Part shown: piece after piece, positions 10,021 to 19,119 of the stretch
How the letters are laid out: every line of letters starts with the position of its first letter
How positions within the stretch are numbered: the first letter of the stretch is position 1
NCBI GenBank assembly: GCA_020883125.1
Contig: JAHREW010000001.1
Coordinates: 255,549-319,548 of the forward strand
DNA: 64,000 nucleotides
Reading direction: 5' to 3'
Source of the DNA: Microcoleus sp. CAWBG506
GTDB taxonomy: Bacteria > Cyanobacteriota > Cyanobacteriia > Cyanobacteriales > Microcoleaceae
Translations under genes and position numbers: made by a program
Notes under the pieces: generated by a model
What the model was told of the DNA's origin: nothing
What the model saw: the letters and a program-made list of their open reading frames with translations, nothing else
The model's database searches: none

Positions 10021-10045
10021 ATTAATTTAAATAATCAAACTAAGT

Positions 10046-12097
10046 ATGAACCAAAACAATAGTCAGTTTCGTCTATTTGTTCTATCTAGAAATTGGCAAT
10101 ATTTAGGAAAAGTAGCTGCAATTGCGCTCGTTTATATTTTAGGAGCAAAACTGGCAGTTTCCATTCCCGGCATCAATAAATTAGCTACCTGCGTGTGGCC
10201 CCCCGCAGGAATTGCCCAAGCTGCACTTTTATTGTTTGGGTGGCGCTTTTGGCCAGGAGTAGCATTAGGGGTTTTATTTTTTGAAAAAATCGACATGGAT
10301 GTCTCCTTAATCTTGGCATTAGTCTCTGCTTGTTGTGCTTGTTTGCAATCTTTGTGCGCCTTTGTTTTACTGAATAAATTAAAATTTCGCCCGTCACTGG
10401 AGCGACTGATAGATGTTGTCAATTTAATTTTTTGTGGTGCCGTAGTTGCTACTCAAATCAACTGCACTCTGGGCACACTGCGCTTATGTTTAACTGGTCT
10501 AGTTGACTGGAACCAATATTGGGAAATTAGGTGGAATTGGTATCTGGGAGATACGTTAGGAGTTTTGATTTTTGCTCCCCTGTTGTTGATTTTATACCAA
10601 AAACCAGCAACAGCCGATCGCCAAATTAGCACCATCAATCGCATCTGGGCAGGAATAGGCTTGATGTCATTAATCGCAGTCAGTTGGGTAGTATATACTT
10701 CCAAAGCAACCCCTACTTTTTCAGGGTATCCCCTGGAATACTTGCCATTTCCCTTAGTAATTTGGGCAACCATTCAATTCGGTCAACGTGGTGCTGTCCT
10801 ATCATCTTTCCTAGTATCCAGCATCGCCATTTTGGGGGGGTCTCAGGGTGCTGGCCCTTTCATTGCTAAAGCACAAAGTATCAATCAAGCCATCTTATTT
10901 TTGCAGGCTTTTATGAGCGTAATTGTTATTACCTCTCTGCTGTTATCAGCAACTGTAGCTGAACGTGCTTCAGCGGAGAAGGCACTGCGGCAAAGCGAAA
11001 TTAAGTATCGGGAATTAGTGGAAAATGCTAATAGCATTATTTTAAAATTAGACCGGGTAGGAAATATTACCTTTTTCAACGAATTTGCACAGAAGTTTTT
11101 TGGTTATGAGGAACAAGAAATACTAGGTAAAAATGCAATAGGAACAATTATTCCCCATACAGATACCATAGGAAACGACTTGACAGTAAAGTTGAGAGAT
11201 ATTTTACAAAATCCCGAAAAGTACACGCGCAATGAAAATGAAAGTATCCGGCGCAGTGGCGATCGCGTTTGGGTATCCTGGGCAAATAAACCCCTGTTTG
11301 ACGAGGGAGGAAAATTCGCAGGAATGCTGGCAATTGGTACGGATATCACAGACCGCAGACGGGCAGAAATGGAGCTTTACAAGCTGAATGAAGAGTTAGA
11401 ATTTAGAGTGCAAGAACGGACTAATGCGCTAAATGATACTTTAAGTGCACTGCGAGTGCAGCAGGAACAATCAGAACGGTTGTTGTTGAATATTTTGCCA
11501 CAACAAATAGCCGATCGTTTAAAGCAAGGAGACAGTACCATCGCCGATACTTTTTCTGATGTTACTGTTTTATTTGCCGACATCGTAGGTTTTACTCAAC
11601 TCAGTGCGACTGTTTCTCCAACAGAATTAGTTGCCTTGTTAAATGAAATTTTTTCAACATTTGACTACCTAGCTGAAAGACACGGTTTGGAAAAAATTAA
11701 GACCATTGGTGATGCTTACATGGTAGTAGGAGGACTGCCAATTCCTTGCTTAGATCATGCAGAAAAAATCGCCCAAATGGCCATTGATATGCAACAGGCA
11801 ATTACCGAATTTAGTAAGCTGCATAATCAAATCTTTAGCATCAGAATCGGCATCAATACAGGTCCGGTGGTGGCGGGAGTAATTGGGATTAAAAAATTTA
11901 TCTATGATTTGTGGGGAGACACTGTTAATACCGCTTCCCGCATGGAATCCCACGGCTTGCCGGGGTGCATTCAGGTGACATCCACAACCTATCATAAATT
12001 GCAGGAAAAGTATATATTTGAAATTCGTCCTGCAATCGAAGTTAAAGGCAAAGGTGTGATGGATACTTATTTATTAAAAAGTAGAAATCAGTATTAA
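10046..12097 (+). CDS. MASE1-PAS adenylate cyclase, membrane-bound (class III)
   Basis: This 683-residue protein is predicted to make cyclic AMP from ATP in response to a signal sensed at the membrane. Order: MASE1 domain with about eight membrane segments (residues about 15-305), PAS domain (about 315-435, YRELVENANSIILKLD), a coiled linker (LYKLNEELEFRVQERT), and a C-terminal cyclase domain (about 490-683). The cyclase keeps both metal aspartates (FADIVGFT, GDAYM), the ATP-selecting Lys and Asp (KIKTIGD, YDLWGD) and the transition-state Asn/Arg (NTASR). It starts 25 bp after the decayed paralogue and lacks that copy's GAF and second PAS domains, so the pair arose by tandem duplication with domain loss or gain. 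The substrate assignment is inferred from these residues. Confidence 0.88.
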   Translation: MNQNNSQFRLFVLSRNWQYLGKVAAIALVYILGAKLAVSIPGINKLATCVWPPAGIAQAALLLFGWRFWPGVALGVLFFEKIDMDVSLILALVSACCACLQSLCAFVLLNKLKFRPSLERLIDVVNLIFCGAVVATQINCTLGTLRLCLTGLVDWNQYWEIRWNWYLGDTLGVLIFAPLLLILYQKPATADRQISTINRIWAGIGLMSLIAVSWVVYTSKATPTFSGYPLEYLPFPLVIWATIQFGQRGAVLSSFLVSSIAILGGSQGAGPFIAKAQSINQAILFLQAFMSVIVITSLLLSATVAERASAEKALRQSEIKYRELVENANSIILKLDRVGNITFFNEFAQKFFGYEEQEILGKNAIGTIIPHTDTIGNDLTVKLRDILQNPEKYTRNENESIRRSGDRVWVSWANKPLFDEGGKFAGMLAIGTDITDRRRAEMELYKLNEELEFRVQERTNALNDTLSALRVQQEQSERLLLNILPQQIADRLKQGDSTIADTFSDVTVLFADIVGFTQLSATVSPTELVALLNEIFSTFDYLAERHGLEKIKTIGDAYMVVGGLPIPCLDHAEKIAQMAIDMQQAITEFSKLHNQIFSIRIGINTGPVVAGVIGIKKFIYDLWGDTVNTASRMESHGLPGCIQVTSTTYHKLQEKYIFEIRPAIEVKGKGVMDTYLLKSRNQY

Positions 12098-12099
12098 AC

Positions 12100-12155
12100 A
12101 CTAAAGTCCTTACTACCAACCTAAACAAGAGGTTTGTAGTAAGGACTTTAGTCCT
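12100..12155. repeat. Palindromic hairpin repeat between convergent genes
   Basis: The arms CTAAAGTCCTTACTAC and GTAGTAAGGACTTTAG flank a short loop. The repeat belongs to the family seen at 6759-6998 and 61388-61455. It sits between the stop of the cyclase (12097) and the stop of rpmB (12175), where a strong hairpin could end transcription from both sides. That role is an inference. Confidence 0.8.
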
Positions 12156-12174
12156 TTCTTGGTCCTGAAATTTC

Positions 12175-12411
12175 TTACATTTTGTAGAGGTTAATTCCAG
12201 CTTCCTTCGCCATAATTTCCAAACCCTTGTGTTGCAAGGTTTTAATCGCCTTTGTGGAAAGGTGCAGTTTCACCCAGCGTTTCTCCTGTGGCCACCAAAT
12301 CCGCTTCCACTGTAAATTTGCTTCTTGCAACTTGTGAGTGCGGTGGTGTGAGTGAGAAACTGCAAAACCATTATTCGCTTTCTTCCCCGTTAGCTGACAT
12401 TTCCGTGACAT
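12175..12411 (-). CDS. rpmB: 50S ribosomal protein L28
   Basis: The 78-residue protein begins [22 protein letters not shown], the hallmark of bacterial L28, followed by [17 protein letters not shown] and a basic tail with [13 protein letters not shown]. It is a structural component of the large ribosomal subunit. The length is normal for the family. It stands alone as a minus-strand gene, with its promoter expected in the 12412-13049 gap. Confidence 0.97.
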   Translation of the reverse strand: MSRKCQLTGKKANNGFAVSHSHHRTHKLQEANLQWKRIWWPQEKRWVKLHLSTKAIKTLQHKGLEIMAKEAGINLYKM

Positions 12412-13049
12412 ATTGCCCTCCAGATTACTATTTTTTGCGTGCAGCCTTTCACTCTAGCAGATTTTGGAAATTTACGCATCCTGTGCGATCGCCACAACCT
12501 ACTCTTTGAAAACAAGTTTTACTACCTTAGCCACCAGTGGCGATCGCACAAGTTTTACTGATGGGCCGCTAGTTTTTTCTGCGTCAAAGTGCAAATTCTC
12601 GCGGCGTGTGGCCGAACCGACTCACCGATTCCCAGTCCCAGTGACTGAAAATAAAACCGTGAAAGTTCAACTCGATCGGGATTCATCAAAGAATTCATCA
12701 GTCCTCCGAGAGATTTTGTGGCAAAGGGCGATCGGGTTGGGAGTCGTTGTGCACTGGTGATGCAGGCGATCGCCTGCATCACCAGTGCAGCAGGTTGCGT
12801 TACAAGTAGTCTATTTGTAGTATGTCGCTGGGGATTCTGCGTAGCAATTCTTAATGCCAGCAACATATTCCCTGGGTCAAGAGATTGGTACACTGGAGGA
12901 CGTGGAAATTACAGCAGGTTGGCCTCCCTTGATTCCACCCCGACTACCAGACCGTAGTTCAGTGGAAAAAAACAGAGGCTCCCGCGGGCGATCGCAATAC
13001 CTGAAAACTGAAACCAGCCAGTAGTTATAAGCAGAAATCCAATAAAAAT
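12412..13049. other. 638-bp intergenic region between rpmB and acsF
   Basis: The region divides two divergently transcribed genes and should carry both promoters. I see several HIP1 sites and one exceptional palindrome at 12750-12789. The open frames inside it lack ribosome binding sites and read through the palindrome in both directions, so I do not call them genes. No tRNA-like or other RNA structure is recognised. Confidence 0.5.
12750..12789. repeat. Perfect 40-bp palindrome centred on HIP1
   Basis: The left arm, starting TGCACTGGTGATGCAG, is the exact reverse complement of the right arm with no spacer. The centre is GCGATCGC. The symmetry stops abruptly at both ends (G on each side). 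It lies about 260 bp upstream of acsF. Confidence 0.95.
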
Positions 13050-14126
13050 ATGGTAGATTCCCTCAAAAAACCAACTTTTGAAGAAATGCGGCCGGGAGTG
13101 AAAACCCCAGCCAAAGAAACTATTCTCACACCGAGATTTTACACAACAGATTTTGACGAGATGGCAAAAATGGACATCTCGATCAACGAAGCCGAACTAG
13201 AAGCAATCATGCAAGAGTTCCGCGTTGACTACAACAAAAATCACTTCGTGCGGGATGAAGAGTTCGCTCAATCTTGGGATCACATTGACGGCGAAAAGCG
13301 CCAGTTATTCATTGAATTTCTGGAACGTTCATGCACGGCCGAGTTTTCTGGGTTCTTGCTATACAAAGAATTGGCACGCAAGCTCAAGGACAAAAATCCT
13401 GTCCTAGCCGAGGGTTTCTCCCTCATGTCACGGGATGAAGCGCGGCACGCCGGATTCCTCAACAAAGCTTTGTCGGATTTTAATTTGTCCCTGGATTTGG
13501 GCTTTTTGACTAAGAGCCGCAGCTACACTTTCTTTAAGCCAAAGTTCATTTTCTACGCTACTTACTTGTCTGAAAAGATTGGTTATTGGCGCTACATCAC
13601 CATTTACCAACACTTAAAGGCTCACCCTGAAGACCAAATTTATCCGATTTTCCGATTCTTTGAAAATTGGTGTCAGGACGAAAACCGCCACGGAGATTTC
13701 TTCGATGCGGTGATGAGAGCTCAGCCTCAGATGTTGAACGATTGGAAGGCAAAACTTTGGTGCCGCTTCTTCTTGCTGTCGGTATTCGCCACCATGTATC
13801 TCAATGATATCCAGAGAGCGGGTTTTTATCGATCGCTCGGACTAGATGCTCGCGAATACGACATTGAAGTGATCAAAAAGACCAACGAAACGGCCGGTCG
13901 AGTATTCCCAGTCATGCTAGACGTGAACAATCCAGAATTTTATGACCGTCTGGATGTTTGTCTCAAGAACAATCAGCAGTTAACCGCAATTGTGGCTTCT
14001 GAAACTCCGAAAGTTTTGCAATTGTTCCAAAAATTGCCTCTGTATTTGTCCAACGGTTGGCAATTAGTGAAGCTTTACTTCATGAAGACAATTGAATCGC
14101 CTTCTGTTGATGGTGCAGTGCGTTAA
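13050..14126 (+). CDS. acsF: Mg-protoporphyrin IX monomethyl ester oxidative cyclase
   Basis: The 358-residue di-iron enzyme forms the fifth (E) ring of chlorophyll, using oxygen to turn Mg-protoporphyrin monomethyl ester into divinyl protochlorophyllide. Ferritin-like iron ligands are visible: the Glu in [13 protein letters not shown], then DEARHAGF, and [14 protein letters not shown]. The length and the N-terminus ([22 protein letters not shown]) are typical of cyanobacterial AcsF. It is a single-gene unit with its own terminator at 14153-14186. Many cyanobacteria carry a second, low-oxygen version; only one is in this window. Confidence 0.97.
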   Translation: MVDSLKKPTFEEMRPGVKTPAKETILTPRFYTTDFDEMAKMDISINEAELEAIMQEFRVDYNKNHFVRDEEFAQSWDHIDGEKRQLFIEFLERSCTAEFSGFLLYKELARKLKDKNPVLAEGFSLMSRDEARHAGFLNKALSDFNLSLDLGFLTKSRSYTFFKPKFIFYATYLSEKIGYWRYITIYQHLKAHPEDQIYPIFRFFENWCQDENRHGDFFDAVMRAQPQMLNDWKAKLWCRFFLLSVFATMYLNDIQRAGFYRSLGLDAREYDIEVIKKTNETAGRVFPVMLDVNNPEFYDRLDVCLKNNQQLTAIVASETPKVLQLFQKLPLYLSNGWQLVKLYFMKTIESPSVDGAVR

Positions 14127-14152
14127 GTTTGGATTTTCACTCTTCTTTTATG

Positions 14153-14186
14153 GCGGTTCTGCGGCAAGCAGAGCCGTTTTTTTTTT
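14153..14186 (+). terminator. Rho-independent terminator after acsF
   Basis: The arm CGGTTCTGC pairs with GCAGAGCCG (one G-T pair) around a short loop and is followed by ten T. It begins 27 bp after the acsF stop codon. Confidence 0.9.
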
Positions 14187-14279
14187 GTATAATGTTAGTA
14201 TTAAGAAGTTATGACTTAAGTGCGATGGAATTTCAAATGCAATTGAGCGAAGTTTACGAAGGAGTTAATTTTGAGATGA

Positions 14280-15172
14280 ATGATGACTAATATGAGATCG
14301 GGAAGACGCAACTCTTTTGCAGATTATAAACCGGATGGACACAACTGGATAACTTTGATGACCGGAGAATACTATCCAGATATATTACAAGAGGCTTGCC
14401 AACTTTACGAACCAGTTTTAGTAATGTTTGGACAATTACTCAAGACTTCAGAATCATCAGTGCGTCTATTTATACAGATTTCAGAGGTTCCTAGCACATG
14501 GATGCGAGTTCAACTTCTCAGGGTGTTTCGCAAGTATGTTAGCCCTGAGATTCCCGTTGAAATGCTCAGAAGAAAAAAAAGACAACGGATATTTGCAATC
14601 AGTTTGGATCTCGTTTTAGGTATGTTCAAGAAGTTCAAGCTGCATACATGACTCGTCCAATTCCCGACGAGGCAATGTCAGCTTTGTTGTGGGAATACAA
14701 AAGTCGTGGTAACAAAGGATACGACCTAACTGAAAGGTTTTTTTCCTTATTCCGCTTACATTTTCCATACTTGGCAATCCGAGGACCAGAGCGAGCCGGA
14801 AAAGATATTATGATGGGAAATGTGTTCGCAAACTATCCAAACCCGAAACGCCCAGTTGATTTTGCGGTATACGATATTAACGAAAATGAATTGCTGGCAA
14901 TAGGATTAGCACGATATGATTCAGATAGAGGTGGTGCACAAGAAGACGATCGAACAGGTGGCTATCGTAGCTGTGCCGATGAAATCCTCAGTTACACACA
15001 AGATCGCAACTTAAAAACTAAGGTAATTTTTTTAAATGATGGGCCTGGTCTTTTGCTCGGTTCAATGTGGGATGATTACGCCAATATTGAAAATAGTTGG
15101 TCAGATAGAATTATTGTATTGACACTTCGTATGGTTCCCGATCGGATTACAGTGGAATGGCTGCGTTCTTGA
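14280..15172 (+). pseudogene. Putative type II restriction endonuclease gene, frameshifted at an A8 run
   Basis: The first 97-98 codons (14280 to about 14572) read through SPEIPVEMLRRKK. After the run of eight A (14572-14579) the natural continuation, KTTDICNQFGSRFRYVQEV, lies in another frame that runs open into the 174-residue ORF from the ATG at 14648. One added A would restore a single protein of about 298 residues. The C-terminal half has PVDFAVYD followed by ELLAIGLARYDSDRGGAQEDD, a pattern compatible with a PD-(D/E)XK-like nuclease core. It is followed directly by a DNA methyltransferase gene, the usual partner. The assignment as the nuclease rests mainly on this context; specificity is unknown. 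The break could be slippage, inactivation or a sequencing error. Confidence 0.65.
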
Positions 15173-15186
15173 AAATAGGAGTGAGA

Positions 15187-16566
15187 ATGGCTACTGGTAT
15201 TTCAAAACAACAATCAAAAGGTCAAACTACATCTAATATTAATGAAAGTTCCTTAAAAAATAGTTTAGATGTGTGTTTTTTATATCCAGGTAAACAGCCT
15301 GCTAGTGAAGTTTTAGGTACTAATAAAGCTAAATGTGTAAAATTGTGGGCTAACAACCAACAGCAAAGTGCGCTGGATGAGAACCGTATTTACTATGGTG
15401 ATAATTTGCCAATCTTAGCAAATTTAATCCAAGATAATTATGTTAAAGGTAAAGTAAAATTAATTTATATAGATCCGCCTTTTGCAACTAAAAGTATATT
15501 TAAATCTCGTTCTCAGACTGATGCTTATTCTGATTTATTGGCAGGCAACAACTATATTGAATTTGTTCGTAAAAGGTTGATACTGTTGAGAGAGTTATTA
15601 GCTGATGACGGCTCAATATATGTCCATCTTGATGAGAATATGGCATTTTATATCAAGGTGATTATGGATGAAATTTTTGGTCAACGCAATTTTAGAAATT
15701 GGATTACTCGCAAAAAATGCAACCCTAAAAATTATACAAAAAAGACTTACGGAAATGTTTCAGATTTTATATTATTTTATAGTAAATCAGATACCTATGT
15801 CTGGAATCGTCCTGTTGAAGAATGGACAGATAAGCGGGCAAATAAAGAATATGAATACATTGAAAAAGAAACTGGACGGCGATACAAAAAGGTTCCGATT
15901 CATGCGCCAGGAGTGCGAAATGGCGAAACAGGAAAGTCTTGGAGAGGGATGAATCCGCCACCGGGAAAACATTGGCAGTTTCTACCTCAAACACTAGATG
16001 AGATGGATGCTAGAGGCGAAATATATTGGTCTGCGACTGGAAATCCCCGTCGCAAGATATATTTGGATAGTAGTAGTGGGATTCCCGTACAAGATATTTG
16101 GCTTGAGTTTCGCGATGCTCACAATCAGAATATTAAAATTACAGGTTATCCAACTGAAAAAAACCGCGATCTACTTAGTAGAATTATTCAAGCTTCATCA
16201 AATCCTGATGATTTAGTGCTTGATTGCTTTGTCGGTTCGGGTACGACTTTGAGTGTTGCTTCGGAGTTTGGGAGGAGATGGATAGGAATTGATAATAGTT
16301 CGGAGGCGATCGCCACTACTTTGCACCGTTTTGCTAAGGGTTGTGAACGCATGGGTGCTTTTGTCAGCCAGCCAACATCCCTACACCAGAATACATCAAA
16401 TGACGAGTCTCGACAATTATCGCTTTTTAACTTAGATGAATGTCGGTTTAAGGCTGAGTCTATACCTGAAAAAAGCGAGATAGTTAATAACTTTGCTCTT
16501 TATGCAACTGATTCCTTTGCTGGGGAACTAGAAGATATTGTGAAGCAATGGATAGAATGGCAGTAG
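15187..16566 (+). CDS. Site-specific DNA methyltransferase (adenine-N6, beta class)
   Basis: The enzyme is predicted to protect host DNA by methylating the sequence cut by the partner nuclease upstream. The catalytic motif IV IYIDPPF is near residue 97, and the AdoMet motif LDCFVGSGTT is near 347. IV before I is the beta-class order, and DPPF points to N6-adenine methylation. TGYPTEKNRDLL just before motif I is typical of the N6_N4 methylase fold. I chose the ATG at 15187 because AGGAG lies 7-8 bp upstream; an upstream ATG at 15157 overlaps the nuclease gene and has no such site. Length from this start is 459 residues. The protein is intact although its nuclease partner is frameshifted. Confidence 0.9.
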   Translation: MATGISKQQSKGQTTSNINESSLKNSLDVCFLYPGKQPASEVLGTNKAKCVKLWANNQQQSALDENRIYYGDNLPILANLIQDNYVKGKVKLIYIDPPFATKSIFKSRSQTDAYSDLLAGNNYIEFVRKRLILLRELLADDGSIYVHLDENMAFYIKVIMDEIFGQRNFRNWITRKKCNPKNYTKKTYGNVSDFILFYSKSDTYVWNRPVEEWTDKRANKEYEYIEKETGRRYKKVPIHAPGVRNGETGKSWRGMNPPPGKHWQFLPQTLDEMDARGEIYWSATGNPRRKIYLDSSSGIPVQDIWLEFRDAHNQNIKITGYPTEKNRDLLSRIIQASSNPDDLVLDCFVGSGTTLSVASEFGRRWIGIDNSSEAIATTLHRFAKGCERMGAFVSQPTSLHQNTSNDESRQLSLFNLDECRFKAESIPEKSEIVNNFALYATDSFAGELEDIVKQWIEWQ

Positions 16567-16631
16567 CAGCGTAGAAAAGAATTCACACTATAGTGCCACA
16601 TCCCACAAATTAGATCGACTTATCATAAAAT

Positions 16632-18456
16632 TTATCGCCATTCACCCTGAAGCGTAAAAGCGGCCCAATAATAAGGAGAATGCCACTTTTCCTGCTTCCA
16701 TAGTTCCAATTGCGCCGCCCTTAAAGCTGCCGCTGGTGTTAACCCTTTTTGCAGCATTCCCTGATAGAAACTCGACATTAACGTAGCCGTACCTTCATCG
16801 TCCACACTCCACAAACTTACCACCACTCGCTGAGCCCCAGCATACATAAATCCCCGCGTCAATCCCACCATGCCCTCGCCTTGAATGTTCTGCCCCAATC
16901 CGGTTTGACACGCACTTAACACTACTAATTCTGCTGATAATTTGAGATTAAAAATATCAGTAAGTCGCAGAAACCCATTTAAGGGATTTCCCTTTTCATC
17001 TACTAGCGACAAGATGACTCCTGAGAGTTCCGGATGAGCGCTATTCGCTAAACCGTGAGTGGCAAAATGAATGATTTTATATTGGCTTAAATTTGAGCTA
17101 TTTGCTGTGGCGCGACTGGCTGAAAAATCCAAAGATTCGGTGCGAGAATTGGCGGGGACTAATGCTTGAATAATTTGAGCTTCTTGGCGAGTAAATTTTA
17201 AACGGTTAAAATGTCTGCCATTATCGCCTCTGGAGCGACTTAAACCGGGATTTGCTGATTCTACCGCTTGCTCAGTGGTGGCTGAAGAAGGGTTTTTAAT
17301 TCGTTCGTCGTTACCGCTAAAAACAGGATCTGCGAGAATTGCTCAAGTCCGAGTAGGAGCTTGTCTGTCACTGTAGTTTTGTCTTAAGATTCCCAAGGTG
17401 GAAGCGTTCGGCAACAGCACGATTTCATGGTCTACTATTAAAGGCGGATTCCCATTTTCACCGGATTTTCCGGGGAGCGAAAGGGCGGCAAAGGGAAGAT
17501 AATTCAAAACACCATCGCCAACTATCAGCAGGCGTTTTTGAGCGAGTTGGGCAGCGACGGGCTGTAAAATGATTTTACTGAGGGCGTTGTTAGCTTCAGC
17601 GACTCGATCGGGGATGTTTCGGATGCGCGGATTAGTCACAGCATCGCGGAAATTGCGGGCGGCTGTTTCGATGTCGGCAGTTGTGGGTAATTCATAACTG
17701 GTGATGCTGGTTTTACTCACAGCCCAGAGATAGCTGCGCTCTTTCCCTAAAGAATACTGAAGTAAAATTGTATTCTCATCGAGGATTTGTTGTTGAATCT
17801 GTCGAAGAGTTAGGGGTTGCGGTTGGGTGAGGGCGGCGTACCGGGGGCTGGTGGTGCGGATTTGGGTTTGAATGTCCTGATATTGTGCGATTAAAGTTTG
17901 TCGCTGCTGTTCTAATTCTGCCGATGTTGTTGAGGGTGGTAGCTTCCCCACGGCGATCGCCCACCGCCCGAAACAGGGGAAGGGACTGGGTATAATACTC
18001 TAGCGCTTTCTGGTTCTCTCCCAATGTTGAGTAGACATTGCCAATGCGGTTGAGGGTCATCGCTTCCCCAAGACGATCGCCCACTGCCCGACTCAGGGAA
18101 ACCGACTCGGTGTAATAATCTAGAGCTTTCTGGTTTTCTCCCAAATCTGAGTAGACTCTGTCCAGAGCAAAGAGGCTAGTTGCTTGCCGTTCATTGTTCC
18201 CCACTTCTCGATACAGCTTCAATGCTTCTTCAAGTTTAGCGATCGCACCTTTTAAAGATTCCGCCGTCCCCTGCTGGTAAAGTTCACGCGCTTCTGTAAA
18301 GGCTCTTTCAGCAGCCGCCGCAGCGTTTCCCCCGGACTGCTGCGATACCCCTTGACTACTTTGCATCGCACTGGGTGCCGCCACCGCCGGAACTCCTAGC
18401 AAGATACTCGCACCTACAGCTATCCCCCAAACCCAAAGCCTGAGATTCATAAACAC
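16632..18456 (-). pseudogene. Broken TPR-CHAT protein gene
   Basis: It starts at 18456 with a signal-like segment (LWVWGIAVGASILLGVPAVAA) and at least two tetratricopeptide repeats (LGENQKALDYYTESVSLSRAVGD, and again at LEYYTQS). Near 17940 the reading shifts from the TPR frame into the linker SAELEQQRQTLIAQYQ. The next TPRs and part of the linker expected in this family appear deleted. The CHAT region then runs to TRT, where a TGA at 17343-17345 interrupts it, and resumes in the same frame with AILADPVFSGNDERI. The catalytic His (IIHFATHG) and Cys (LVVLSACQTG) of the caspase-like CHAT peptidase remain. With one internal deletion-frameshift and one nonsense codon, it cannot make the full protein. 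Confidence 0.85.
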
Positions 18457-18656
18457 CCGCCTTAAACAAGACCTTGTTAACCGGCATCATAGTCGATTTG
18501 GTAAGGACACCGCACCGTGCCGTGTTTCTGCACTTCATAAACCTCGGATACGCTCTAACAGGTAAAATCAACCGAATTGGATGATGAAATTCTCCTTGCG
18601 AGTGCAATTAGGATATAACCATCGACAAAACGCCAACGGAGGACACGGCAATCCCA

Positions 18657-19040
18657 ATTGGTGTCAACTTAACGTACAACCAATAGTCCGGCAGGGGTTT
18701 AAACCCCTGCCGATGGAGCGAAAGTCCTCTCAAAGAGGACTAATGAGTTCTTCATTCCTCTTGGAGAGGACTTTCACTATTAGACAGGGAATTGATTCCC
18801 TGGCGGACTGCCGGGTGAGTGGGAGGACTAATGAGTTCTTCATTCCTCTTGGAGAGGACTTTCACTATTAGACAGGGAATTGATTCCCTGGCGGACTGCC
18901 GGGTGAGTGGGAGGACTAATAAGTTCTTCAGTCCTCTTTGAGGGGACTTTTGCTATTAGACTAGACAGGGAATTGATTCCCTGGCGGACTGCCGGGTGAG
19001 TGGGAGGACTGACCGACTAAAAACTTAAGTTGACACCAAT
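18657..19040. repeat. 88-bp tandem repeat array framed by a perfect 16-bp inverted repeat
   Basis: ATTGGTGTCAACTTAA (18657-18672) and its exact reverse complement (19025-19040) bound the region. Inside, an 88-bp unit starting AGGACTAATGAGTTCTTC recurs at 18736, 18824 and 18912, the third slightly lengthened. Each unit contains small palindromes (CAGGGAATTGATTCCCTG). Outside the 16-bp arms, GGACACGGCA-like and TGCGGTGTCC-like sequences extend the symmetry imperfectly. No coding sequence is evident in 18457-19119. Confidence 0.9.
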
Positions 19041-19119
19041 GAAGACGACACTGCGGTGTCCCGATCGTTTGGCTTTACTCACTCTCAAATCTACTATCTA
19101 ATATTTTTTGGTGCAGTCC

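Noticed and set aside
12555..12957. Two opposite frames of 112 and 79 residues in the rpmB-acsF gap
   Set aside because: Both read through the same palindrome (ALVMQAIACITSA in each direction) and have no ribosome site or recognisable domain.
18736..19010. CRISPR-like array
   Set aside because: The three units are 88 bp with no separate unique spacers and no cas genes; it is a plain tandem repeat.
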